64,000 bases of DNA from the NCBI GenBank assembly GCA_907165065.1, contig OU015543.1, forward strand, positions 9,613,501 to 9,677,500, read 5' to 3'. The notes beneath the pieces are model-generated. The model was not told where the DNA came from. It saw only the letters and a program-made list of their open reading frames with translations, and made no database searches. Numbering within the stretch: position 1 is the stretch's first letter; the number at the start of each line of letters is the position of its first letter. Below are positions 42,101 to 49,641 of the stretch, piece by piece. This stretch comes from Caprimulgus europaeus. Lineage: Eukaryota > Chordata > Aves > Caprimulgiformes > Caprimulgidae. Made by a program: the position numbers and the translations under genes.

Positions 42101-45100
42101 ATTGTCACCCTCATGTCTGTGGCAAGATGGGATTACACACACTAATTTCAGCATGAATGGTAGAATCTGGGGACATCTTTCTACTGTGACCTGTAAATTA
42201 CACAGTCTGTACATGCTCTGCATACTGGAAACAACTTAAATGAATTCATTCTAGAAAGGAGGCACCAAACCAGTTTATACTGACAATACCAAAGCCATGG
42301 CTGGAGAGACTCTCCCTTTCTGCATGGAAAAAATCCTCCTAAGTTGTGTTAAATGCATACTGGCCACGAGTCATTCCAGAAAATTAACAACAGGATATAG
42401 CCACATCAACCCACATACTGCTGCTTTTTCTTTCACTTTCAGAATTCTGAAGATGTGACTAACACTTCATCAAAGCAATACACTGTACTCACTTCTGGGG
42501 ATGTCAGTCCTCCTAGGCTAAACTGTCTGAGCAACAGCAAAAAAAGTATTTTGAAGTAGAAAAAATGTAATTGAAAGAATCTGCAGGATGCTAAAATACA
42601 GCTGACAGTACAAATATGGCATATAAGAGAGAAATGAACCTGGATCACCCCCAGTGCATAGTCTTAGAAGGCCCATAACAGAAAGTATTTTCTGTGGATT
42701 TAAACTCAATGTCCATAGGCAGAACAACAAAAGAGAGTGGCTCTAAATCCCAGCTTTACCTGGTTTATCCTTTTTATGGTCTTGAGCATGTCTGCTCTCT
42801 ATTCTGTATCAGCCTCCCCACATAAACTTGGATAATGCTTCGCCAATTTTGTCCTGAGCTTTCTTATCTACAGATGAAGATTTCTTTAGAGTTACAAGCA
42901 TTCTTATCTATGCTTTCATTTAAAGTATTTAAAGTTTAAGTAGCAAGAAAAAGTCAACAGTTTGCTTCCTTGAACATCCTATTGCCAAATGTCCCTCAAG
43001 ATTTTGATCCTCCTTCCCAAATAGGAAACATGCTTTGCTAACAGCAGACAGGCACAGTAGCTACTTTTATATGCATTGTCTAATTTAATTGAGATTAATC
43101 TTGACCAGCCTCTCAGAAGCCACCAGAATGATCTCAGACACTGGATGTGTCATGAGCATTTACATTTTATATATTAAGCACGCACATAATACCTGTGTAG
43201 TGACGTACTCGTGCCACAAAGCCGAGTCAGAAGTCAGGGCATCTCATTATTGTGATGAGAGGAGGGAAGACACCCAAAGAAATCAAATTAAACACGTGCA
43301 AGAGAGATCTGGCCCCATGGCGAGATGTCATTTTAAGTAAGATGGCAAAGCAAGGACACACTTCAAAGGCCAGGAGATAAAACAGAACAAAACATTAAAA
43401 GCTATCTTCTTTTAGGGAACAACCCATTCTCCTTAATGACACAAAGACAAAATGTCTTCATCTAGGGCCTGATCAGATTTTCAGTGTGATTAACAAACAA
43501 AAAGGAAAATAGAAAATAATTTGTCACCACCAGTTGAGTTACTCAGCTAATTCAGTTACACAGACAGACACCACGGGACAGCTTAAACCCTTTAAAGGTA
43601 ACTGAAAAGTGCAATTCTGAACACTGCTCACTATTTTTCCACCCCCAGGATTTCTTTATTTTTCACTCCCCAACAGCTTTACTTTTTTTAAACATTAGAA
43701 CTGTCTACAGATTCCCCATACGTCTCTTACACATCCCATATGTTATCTACACACATAAATAAATCCTCTACTACCTTCTACTCAACGCTTACCTGATTCT
43801 ACAACCAAAGATGAATATTGGGCCTTTTTGCTCTTTTAACTGGAGCTCCTGTAGAACTGTTTCCCTACTATCATTTCCTCCCCCAAATCCTTTTTGATCT
43901 TTATTTTCCTTGCCACAATACCCCATTACATATCCTTGAACATAGATACCTAATTTTATACCTAGATTAATAAAACTTTGCCATATCAGCTGATCCCACA
44001 GGAACAAGCAGTCGAGGTTGCTCCATACAGCTGCTCAGTTGTTTATTACAATTCTTTGGCATCTGTGTGATCCACAACTGATTTATATGTACATAAATAT
44101 CTAACTATATACACTCTATATAAAAACTATAGATATATATACACACATTTCATACTTTGATGAAAATATTGAGGGCCAAGCATCCATCAATCCCTATGCA
44201 GTCTGATTAGACACATGCTTATTGACTTTGTTATGACTGCACCAATTTAATCCACCTACTATGTAATTTATTGATTCTGATTCCTTAAGTACTAGTTTTT
44301 AGCAAAGCCATATGTCATTAAGTCAAATACACCTTACATGAAGGAAACCCATTGTTTTCTTGTTGACCAAAGCCTATTTAACTACAAGCTGCTGGTAAAA
44401 GAGATAGTCCTACCCTCTTTTCAGCTTCTTGTGAGCATCCCTCTCCTTCAATGCAAAAACCTGTTTTTTTTCTTGGTAGGATTAGCTTTCAGCTCATCAC
44501 AGAGCTCCACAGTTACTGGAGTCAACACCAGGGAGGGCTCAGAAAAGTGAAGCCAGGGACTACAAAGAGAGGAAGAAAACCCCAGCACTCAGACTTGAAA
44601 CTGACCTAAAATTGCACTCCTGTTTAAGTCAACTATGACACCATAGCCTTGCTACTTAAAAATATAGAGAGATACTTTATCCATCAGTAATGCTGTTCCT
44701 ACAGTGAGCCTCTGCTACCCATAAACTTCAGCTCTGCTTCCAACAACGCTAATGAGAATTTAGGATCTAGGTTAACCACTGTTTTCAGTTGCATTAATTT
44801 AACTGTTAGACTCAAAGACTGCAAAAACCAGGTCTGGAGATTCCATGTTATTTTGCAAAACTCAAGAATATTGTGGCTTTTTCTAAATAATACACACCTT
44901 TCTGGAGAAATATTGTTAGCATCACAGCAAGAGCTTCTATGAACTGACAAGAAAAAAGCAGCACTTTCTTTCTTCAACACTATAACCTGATAGTAAAGCA
45001 CAGTACCACCTTTGTACTGTAAGGAAGGAATAGTGGGTAAAATCAACAAGAGATAGCAGGACAGAAGATGAGATGCTGTCCATTTTCTACAACACAAGAT

Positions 45101-48100
45101 CCACTGCTTTTATTTCTCTAATTAGCCAACTCTGACAGGAAACCTGAAAGCTTTACAGTAAGGAGGAGGAAAACCAGATCTAACAACTCTTCAGGCCTAC
45201 CTCTGACTCTTTACCAACACTCTTCCAGCTCATTCCAGTTTTATCCACGAGATATTTCTTACCACTTTCTACAACACAGTGTAACTGTGCTGTGTGGCTC
45301 TCAAAGCACCTTTAGTTGTTAACTCTTCTGACACAAACACAAGCTGTTAACACATGAACCAAAACTCATGCACTAACCTTTATTCTACCCACTATATTCT
45401 AGTGCCCATGTCATTTTTTAGACTTCAAACTGATTTTAAAATACATCTTTCCACTGGATAAAAACAGCCCTATGCACTTCATTCAGACAGCTGTCACTGA
45501 TATTGCAAATGAAAGTAGGCAAATGTTAGCATTAGATAATTTTATGTAATGTAATCTAATTTTAGCATTAGATACTTCATATATTGGAACATAAAATATT
45601 TATTGAGCAGTTGAAAGCAATGGTAATTTATCAATTTTTTTTAAGAATATGAGATCAATGCAATTCAACATGGGCGTGGAAGACAGAATAGTACATTCTG
45701 CCCGAGCATACAGTGTATTTACAAACCCTCAGATTCAACACAACACCTGAGAAAAATCACAGTAAGGGTGGAAGGGGATGTCTGCACTTGCAGCTTTTGT
45801 AGAACTCACACATACTCAGGATTGGAGTAGGTAAAACAGAGGTAAAAACATCAGAGCTGACATTACAGCTTCCTTGGATAATGGTGCTGCAAGCTGCTAA
45901 GGTAAATTTTGGAGAAGAATAGTGCAATTCTAGATTTAAGCTAACTTAAATTACATTACCTATATTTTAATCAGAAACAAGCATTTACACCTCATACTAG
46001 AAGCAAGGTGTCATCAGAAGTCCTAATCTTTGGATTTTAACAATTATCCAGCAATTTTCTAGTTCAAGACTGTGTAAAATGCACCAACACACATCATTAA
46101 GGATTCGAGTGATATTTATGACAGACAACTAAGGCTAGAAGCAAAATCATAACCTTTTATAAGAAATGTATAACATAGATGCACTGTAAACTGAATAAAA
46201 ACTTACTAGAAGTATGCCACCGCCGCGGTTTTTCTCTGTTATGGAACCCAGACCTAAATAAACTGTTAAACACTTAGTGTAAAGGTATGCCAAACATTTC
46301 TCAGAACTTTCTTAAGGTCCCAACAAAGAATCAACCTTTTTTTGCAAAATGAGGCCTAGGTTAAATATTTTATTTGGCTCCTCAAGATGGACTGAGAAGT
46401 TGGGCACTAGCTCCAGATCAGTTTTTGGACTCACATCAAACATTACCCTGTCATTTATCCAGTCAGTCAAAACAATGTTTTCCATCTAAACCTTTAATGT
46501 TTATGTCCTGAAAATCTGCTAATTGAATCCAGTTCTTCAAATTCATTTTTTTTAATCTATACTGTCTAATCTAGAGATAATGAACAGAAAAGTATGATAC
46601 AGTGATTGCAGAATTAATCCTATAAATATTCAAGCCAAAACAGAAGACTGCTAGTTTCATACAGCCAAAGAAAATTAAGATTAAATAGCATTTGTCAGTT
46701 CGAGAATAAACTTTTAAAAACACTGGATATACAGATTCTTCTAATTCCAAACAGTTTTAGAATTCAAGAGCCCTCAAACTGCTTTTCCAATCAAAAAGGG
46801 TAATCAAAACCATGCAGAACACTTAAAACTATTCCTAGGCAAGAACTGACAACATGTCAGCTGAATTAATAAAATTCAATGTTTTCCTTAAACATGTAAA
46901 GCTTCCTTACAACAAATGACCTTATGTGAAACAACTCTCAGTTAGCTAAAGCACAAAATACCTCAAGTCTTTTTAACTTGAGAAATAGACCGATGTTTCA
47001 TGTAAACTTCCAAGTAACTGCAAGAGCTGCTAACCCTGGAATAGTCCCTAGAAAGACAATTTTTGCCAGCGTCCGGTACTCTGCATATTCCTTTCCTAAA
47101 AAAAGAAGATGACCAAAAAACCTCAGAAATGTTCCTTAAGATTGTACCTGCTTCTTTTTGGGAACTGACCCTGTATGTAAAACTACTGCCTATTTCTTGC
47201 ACCCAGAACATACTCAGATTGTCACAGACACAATTCCATTACATGCTTAAACCTTAATAAAAATAAAATAAATATGAAACAAAATAGAACACAAAAGCCA
47301 AAGGTGAAAGAAACAACTCCCTAAACGGCACTTTTCCTGCTTTCACATAAGGCTACAGACCATTTTTAATGTTTCAAAGATAAACAAGTCTGAGCACTCC
47401 CTGCTCAGGGAAAAAAGTATTAAAGCACTGCATCAATAAAGCAATAACCTGAAGAGAAAGCTACAAAACACTCTGTAAAAACAAGGCAGTACTGTTCCAC
47501 GCATCAGTCTGAGCTATGATTATTTTAAGAGTTTTATTTCTAAGTGTAGTATATAGACACAAATCTCCATGAAAACTAGATTACAAATCTACTCCAAATA
47601 TTTCCAAAGTAAAACATAAGCAGATACGTTTTACTTTCCCTATAAAAATAACACACTTTGAAAAATAAGTATGAAAGCATCCCTCTTTATTAGGCATTAA
47701 ACTGGAAATATTTCACATGCACCTCAAGTAAATATATCAACTCTTTCAGTACTTTTTAAACAGTTGTTTTGCAAGCTGCTTAAATACACTGTATGCACAG
47801 AAGAGTATGTGCAGTGTTACCTATTATTTTCTAATCACTTACCTTCACACACTGACACTTTAGAATATAAAATATCATTTATCTGCTGGGGACTTCAAGA
47901 CTTTGAACTAGCTCTCTTCTTTAAAGTCTCTTGGTTTTTAATAAGAAAGCCCTAGCAGAACTTGCAAGATTTTTTTTTCCCTAAACCTATTCACCTGAGT
48001 TCTTATACGGAAAACATACTTTTAAGTATTTTAAACCAACTTATTTTCTGTTCCAGCATGCAGGTAAACAGTTTTTATGATTTTTTAAGAAATATTAAGA

Positions 48101-48855
48101 GGTCAAGGGGTCTTCTGAAAGAAGGGAGCGTAAGGGACTTCAGCAAATGAACCGTGTACACTCTTAACTAAGGAAGTTGGATTTTAAAAAACAAAACAAA
48201 ACCAAACCAACAACAAACAAAGAGATCAAAACAAAGAGTGTGACAGTTTCTCTCGAGTTTACACCGAGAAGATGAAGGGAAAAATAATTTTAAAAATTAA
48301 AAATTAAAAGAAAAAGAGCGGTGGGTGCTGAGGGAGGGGAAGGTGCCCAGCGCCAGGCGCTGAGGCCGGCCGGCTCCCCCAAGCCTGGGCACCGCCGGTG
48401 GCTGAGGGGGCCCGGCCCGGTCCGGGCGGGCGGCACCACCGCCCCGGAGCCCGCAAAGACATGTTGTTCCGGAGGCGCGGAGCCCGCGGCAGGGCAGGGA
48501 AGAGCTCACTGTCTCCTTCCCTCCTTCCCCCCCGCTCTCCTGCCGAGGCCCGCGGGACTCCTCCGGCCCCAGGTTCAACCTCAAAGACACATGGAGGGAG
48601 CCCGCTCCCGCCCCTCCAGCCGGGCTCTCCTCGCCCCGTTCCCCCGGCAAGGCCGGGCTTCGCGCCCCGCGAGTCCCCGCTGCTCCTCGCTTCTTCCTCC
48701 GACCCTTCCCTCCCCCCCTGCCCGGCCGGCGCCCGACCAGCCCCGCCGGCGGCGGCGAGCGGGCGGCGGCAGGCCCCGGCGGAGCCTGCCCGCTCAGCCT
48801 CACCTGTCAGTCGCAGCTTGACGGGCCCGTTCCGCCGGGCCCCTTGGTTGGACAT
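100..48855 (-). CDS. SMURF2: SMURF2 E3 ubiquitin ligase, 5' half (exons 1-9)
   Basis: SMURF2 is a HECT-type E3 ubiquitin ligase that marks SMADs, TGF-beta receptor complexes, RhoA and other targets for degradation (family knowledge). Nine minus-strand exons join without a frame break: 52+39+109+134+66+85+84+203+85 = 857 bp, residues 1-285 plus two bases of codon 286. The order seen is an N-terminal leader ([17 protein letters not shown]), a C2 domain at about residues 13-120, WW1 at about 157-190, a Ser/Arg-rich linker, and WW2 at about 251-284. WW3 and the HECT domain with its catalytic Cys lie outside the left edge; the full protein is about 748 residues in human. SMURF2 is chosen over SMURF1 because the leader reads [11 protein letters not shown] (SMURF1 has RRNGSSIKIRLT) and because WW1 is present, which the common SMURF1 form lacks. 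All nine introns recognised (the ninth only at its start) begin GT, and the eight complete ones end AG. No internal stop or broken exon was seen. Confidence 0.97.
185..359 (-). other. SMURF2: SMURF2 intron 8 (175 bp, splits WW2)
   Basis: This is the shortest intron found. It starts with a weak donor (GTACAC) and ends with a strong T-rich tract and TTTCACAG. It interrupts the WW2 domain between Tyr257 and Glu258. If kept in the mRNA it would add seven residues (GTRIKII) and then stop. Confidence 0.92.
360..562 (-). CDS. SMURF2: SMURF2 exon 8 (WW1-WW2 linker)
   Basis: The exon encodes residues 191-257: [20 protein letters not shown], a Gly/Ser/Thr stretch, an Arg-rich stretch ([15 protein letters not shown]) and [13 protein letters not shown], the start of WW2. 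Acceptor CCCCACAG|GCCAGC. The donor TATG|GTACAC is poor past the GT (no G at +5), but reading frame and homology to exon 9 fix it. The 5' half of the exon is strikingly CpG-rich for its AT-rich surroundings. Confidence 0.95.
563..1948 (-). other. SMURF2: SMURF2 intron 7
   Basis: This 1386-bp phase 2 intron is unique AT-rich DNA. No repeat, RNA gene or conserved coding segment was recognised; short ORFs here carry no known domain. Confidence 0.9.
1949..2032 (-). CDS. SMURF2: SMURF2 exon 7 (WW1 core)
   Basis: The exon encodes [20 protein letters not shown] then TQWERPT, residues 163-189, between split codons Gly162 and Arg190. Both signature Trp residues of the domain (163 and 185), the Tyr-Leu pair and the Pro of the closing WERP motif are seen. 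The acceptor is GAATTCCAG|GTGGG and the donor is ACACG|GTAAG. At 84 nt it is symmetric (phase 2 at both ends), so a single exon carries nearly the whole of WW1 and could be skipped in frame. Confidence 0.97.
2033..3322 (-). other. SMURF2: SMURF2 intron 6
   Basis: This 1290-bp phase 2 intron cuts WW1 after the Asp-Gly that precede its first Trp. It is AT-rich, with no recognisable repeat or RNA gene. Confidence 0.9.
3323..3407 (-). CDS. SMURF2: SMURF2 exon 6 (C2-WW1 link)
   Basis: The exon encodes [20 protein letters not shown] then FDNDLPD, residues 135-161, with split codons Val134 and Gly162. Acceptor CTTCATAG|TAAGTC; donor GATGG|GTAAGC. The final residues (DLPDG) begin WW1, so the intron cuts WW1 just before its first Trp. 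Confidence 0.96.
3408..7211 (-). other. SMURF2: SMURF2 intron 5
   Basis: This 3.8-kb phase 1 intron contains a short AC microsatellite near 3.87 kb and a GTTT-rich stretch near 7.02-7.05 kb. The rest is unique AT-rich sequence in which nothing else was recognised. Confidence 0.9.
3866..3885. repeat. AC microsatellite
   Basis: About nine uninterrupted AC units within SMURF2 intron 5. Confidence 0.9.
7212..7277 (-). CDS. SMURF2: SMURF2 exon 5 (end of C2)
   Basis: The exon encodes [20 protein letters not shown] plus Val, residues 113-133, with split codons Tyr112 and Val134. Acceptor TTTTGTAG|ATCAGAG; donor AGTAG|GTAAGT. At 66 nt it has phase 1 at both ends, so it is a second exon whose loss would keep frame. 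The sequence is the C-terminal strand region of the C2 domain. Confidence 0.96.
7278..8617 (-). other. SMURF2: SMURF2 intron 4
   Basis: This 1340-bp phase 1 intron holds a truncated CR1 fragment very close to the exon 4 donor. The rest is unique AT-rich DNA. Confidence 0.9.
8391..8545 (-). mobile_element. CR1 LINE fragment 1 (intron 4)
   Basis: Read on the minus strand this is the 3' end of a CR1 retrotransposon: the conserved run CTGGATGATCTTTAAGGTCC, then CTTCCAACCCAAACC and a degraded ATTCTAT tail. It is strongly 5'-truncated (about 155 bp kept), as is usual for CR1, and non-coding. It is in the same orientation as the SMURF2 transcript. Confidence 0.92.
8618..8751 (-). CDS. SMURF2: SMURF2 exon 4 (C2 domain, second half)
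   Basis: The exon encodes [20 protein letters not shown] through NRLKDTG, residues 68-111, with split codons Leu67 and Tyr112. Acceptor TTTTTCAG|ATATATT and donor TGGTT|GTAAGTAAG are both good matches to consensus. At 134 nt it is not a multiple of three, so skipping would shift frame. Two CR1 fragments in opposite orientation flank it: one 73 bp past its donor and one about 490 bp before its acceptor. Confidence 0.97.
8752..17585 (-). other. SMURF2: SMURF2 intron 3
   Basis: This 8.8-kb phase 2 intron has one CR1 fragment near its exon 4 end, several A or T homopolymer runs (for example near 14.22 kb) and otherwise unique sequence. The segment at about 12.5-13.5 kb is less AT-rich than its surroundings, but no coding or repeat identity was found in it. 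Confidence 0.88.
9241..9810 (+). mobile_element. CR1 LINE fragment 2 (intron 3)
   Basis: This is a plus-strand CR1 3' portion of about 570 bp, 5'-truncated. The first part encodes the C-terminal end of the CR1 reverse transcriptase protein ([20 protein letters not shown], then [15 protein letters not shown] and [13 protein letters not shown]), which is interrupted downstream. It ends in GTGATTCTGTGATTCTGTGT, the typical octamer tail. It differs from fragments 1, 3 and 4 in the 3' UTR, so it probably belongs to another CR1 subfamily. It is antisense to SMURF2. Confidence 0.94.
17586..17694 (-). CDS. SMURF2: SMURF2 exon 3 (C2 domain core)
   Basis: The exon encodes [20 protein letters not shown] and continues to NQHYD, residues 32-66, with split codons Arg31 and Leu67. 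The acceptor follows a long pyrimidine tract (CTCCTCTTAG|GACTT); the donor is GACCT|GTAGGT. The stretch is the conserved phospholipid-binding C2 core of SMURF1/2. Thr56-Leu57, a second reported C2-HECT contact in human, fall here. The intron after it is phase 2. Confidence 0.97.
17695..19312 (-). other. SMURF2: SMURF2 intron 2
   Basis: This 1618-bp phase 1 intron is AT-rich with short homopolymer runs, including a long pyrimidine tract just before exon 3. No repeat or RNA gene was seen. Confidence 0.9.
19313..19351 (-). CDS. SMURF2: SMURF2 exon 2 (39 nt, start of C2)
   Basis: The acceptor is CTTACAG|TACTG after a T-rich tract, and the donor is TTCC|GTAAGT. The exon encodes [12 protein letters not shown], flanked by split codons Val18 and Arg31. 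It is a very short exon with phase 1 at both ends, so skipping it would keep frame and remove 13 codons. The last two complete codons are Phe29 and Phe30, which in human SMURF2 lie in the C2 surface that holds the HECT domain inactive (recalled from published structural work on C2-HECT autoinhibition). Confidence 0.96.
20045..20074. repeat. AAAC/AAAT microsatellite
   Basis: A short run of AAAC and AAAT tetramers in intron 1, about 430 bp to the left of CR1 fragment 3. Confidence 0.8.
20506..20980 (-). mobile_element. CR1 LINE fragment 3 (intron 1)
   Basis: This is a minus-strand CR1 3' end of about 475 bp. It begins (in plus orientation) with the inverted tail ATCATAGAAT and the inverted 3' UTR. 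Coding homology is lost near the far end, where the match stops after TGGTCCATGT. It is 5'-truncated and sense with respect to SMURF2, about 1.15 kb upstream of exon 2. Confidence 0.94.
33132..33161. repeat. Perfect 12-bp inverted repeat (hairpin)
   Basis: TTATATTTACTG and CAGTAAATATAA are exact reverse complements around a 6-nt loop (TATTTT). It is AT-rich and lies in intron 1; no function is implied. Confidence 0.75.
38432..39016 (+). mobile_element. CR1 LINE fragment 4 (intron 1)
   Basis: This plus-strand CR1 3' portion of about 585 bp carries the degraded end of the reverse-transcriptase frame, the 3' UTR, and a tail of GTGATTCTGTGACTC. It is close in sequence to fragments 1 and 3 and in opposite orientation. 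It is 5'-truncated and not capable of movement. Confidence 0.94.
48804..48855 (-). CDS. SMURF2: SMURF2 coding exon 1 (start codon)
   Basis: This exon encodes [17 protein letters not shown] plus the first base of Val18. The ATG has context GGGGACATGT, with G at -3, and is the expected SMURF2 start. The donor reads ACAG|GTGAGG and the intron is phase 1. Compared with human SMURF2 as remembered (MSNPGGRRNG), residues 4 and 6 differ (Gln and Ala here). The exon sits inside a CpG island, so several long overlapping ORFs surround it in other frames. Confidence 0.96.
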
Positions 48856-48911
48856 GTCCCCGGCCGCTCCGCGGGCTCGGCGCTGCCTTGCCCGGGGCTC
48901 CCCCTGCCTCT

Positions 48912-48942
48912 GGGTCCGGGAAGGGAGACGGGGGGGGAGGGG
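48912..48942 (+). promoter_or_regulatory. G-quadruplex-type G-run cluster
   Basis: Five runs of three or more G on the plus strand (GGG, GGG, GGG, eight G, GGGG) are separated by one to four bases. The cluster lies about 60 bp upstream of the SMURF2 ATG, on the strand that is the template for SMURF2. The motif fits the standard G4 pattern; folding is inferred. Confidence 0.55.
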
Positions 48943-48969
48943 AGGCGCTAATGGAGTCGGGCTGGGCGC

Positions 48970-49029
48970 TCAGGGCAGCGGCGGCCGCCGGAGGAGGAGG
49001 AGAAGCCCGGATGTGCCCAGCGTCGCCAT
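48970..49029 (-). other. Possible 19-codon uORF in SMURF2 5' leader
   Basis: An ATG on the minus strand (CTCATGG) opens a short frame, MATLGTSGLLLLLRRPPLP, which ends 114 nt before the SMURF2 ATG. It has G at +4 but a poor -3 base. It matters only if transcription starts upstream of it, which is not known. Confidence 0.35.
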
Positions 49030-49606
49030 GAGCGGGGCCGAGGAGGAGGCGGAGGAGGAGACGCGGCCGCCTTCCCCGCTTCCCTTCCCGCCGCTTCCCC
49101 GCCCCCTCGCCCGGAGCCCGGGCGGCGAGCACAACAAAGCCGGGGACGGAGCCGCACGGCGGGGCGGACAGACGGCCGCCTTCCCCTCCCCGCCCCTGGG
49201 GGAGGCCGCCTGCCTGCCCGCCCGCCCCGCCTCGGGGTCTGCCCGGGGAACCGCATCAGGTGGCGTCGACGTTCGGGGTCCTCCTCGGAAGAGCTGAGGG
49301 GTCGGGAAGGCCGGGGGTGAATTGCCATGGCTGTGAGGAGGGGAGCGGGGAGGATGGCGGTGAAGTTTTGGGGGGCTTGGGATGGGAGAATCAAAGGTAT
49401 AAATGGGAGAAAAACCACACGGGTGAGGATTCGGAGCCAGGCTGAGACGTGTGGTCACACTCGGGAGTGCTTCTGATCCGGAGGGGCGTTTTGCATGGAT
49501 AGGGTGTGACGGACTGGCCGTGGAAACAGTTAAACTTTGGACCGATTCACTTCTTATCTGCGCTGTGTAGAAATCAGCAGCCCAGTTCTGGCAGCTGCTA
49601 TTCTCA

Positions 49607-49641
49607 AAATAATATAATAATAATAATAATAATTAATTAAA
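49607..49641. repeat. TAA microsatellite
   Basis: A run of about seven to nine TAA/AAT units followed by a degraded TTAA stretch, just upstream of the CpG island. Confidence 0.88.

Larger units (their letters stand above)
19352..48803 (-). other. SMURF2: SMURF2 intron 1 (29.5 kb)
   Basis: This large first intron is phase 1. It contains two CR1 fragments (20.5 and 38.4 kb) in opposite orientation, a perfect 12-bp hairpin near 33.1 kb, small AAAC-type and AC microsatellites, and a candidate cryptic 29-nt exon at 46.2 kb. Its 5' end (48.3-48.8 kb) is part of the promoter CpG island. The remainder is unique AT-rich DNA. No nested gene, tRNA or other RNA gene was recognised, and the many short ORFs look like chance. 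Confidence 0.88.
48310..49295 (-). promoter_or_regulatory. SMURF2: CpG-island promoter of SMURF2
   Basis: GC content and CpG density jump sharply from about 48.31 to 49.29 kb and fall again on both sides. The island contains coding exon 1, the start of intron 1 and the presumed 5' UTR and core promoter. Several GC-box-like strings lie upstream of the ATG (CCCCGCCCC near 49.10 kb, GGGGCGG near 49.16 kb, CCCGCCCC near 49.19 and 49.22 kb). No TATA box is seen, so dispersed initiation is likely (inference). The exact start site cannot be read from sequence. A divergent transcript on the plus strand is possible, but no gene was found there. Confidence 0.85.

Noticed and set aside
46215-46235. Resemblance of GCCACCGCCGCGG to the conserved 12S rRNA box (possible mitochondrial insert)
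   Set aside because: The match is about a dozen bases with an extra triplet, and flanking sequence shows no mitochondrial similarity.
1-48855. SMURF1 or another NEDD4-family ligase instead of SMURF2
   Set aside because: The leader, the presence of WW1 and the linker sequence fit SMURF2; SMURF1 has a different leader and usually lacks WW1.
48398-49297. 299-codon plus-strand ORF through the CpG island, with similar long frames on both strands
   Set aside because: High GC lowers stop frequency in all frames. The products are low-complexity Pro/Arg/Gly/Ala without a domain, and the region is the promoter and exon 1 of SMURF2.
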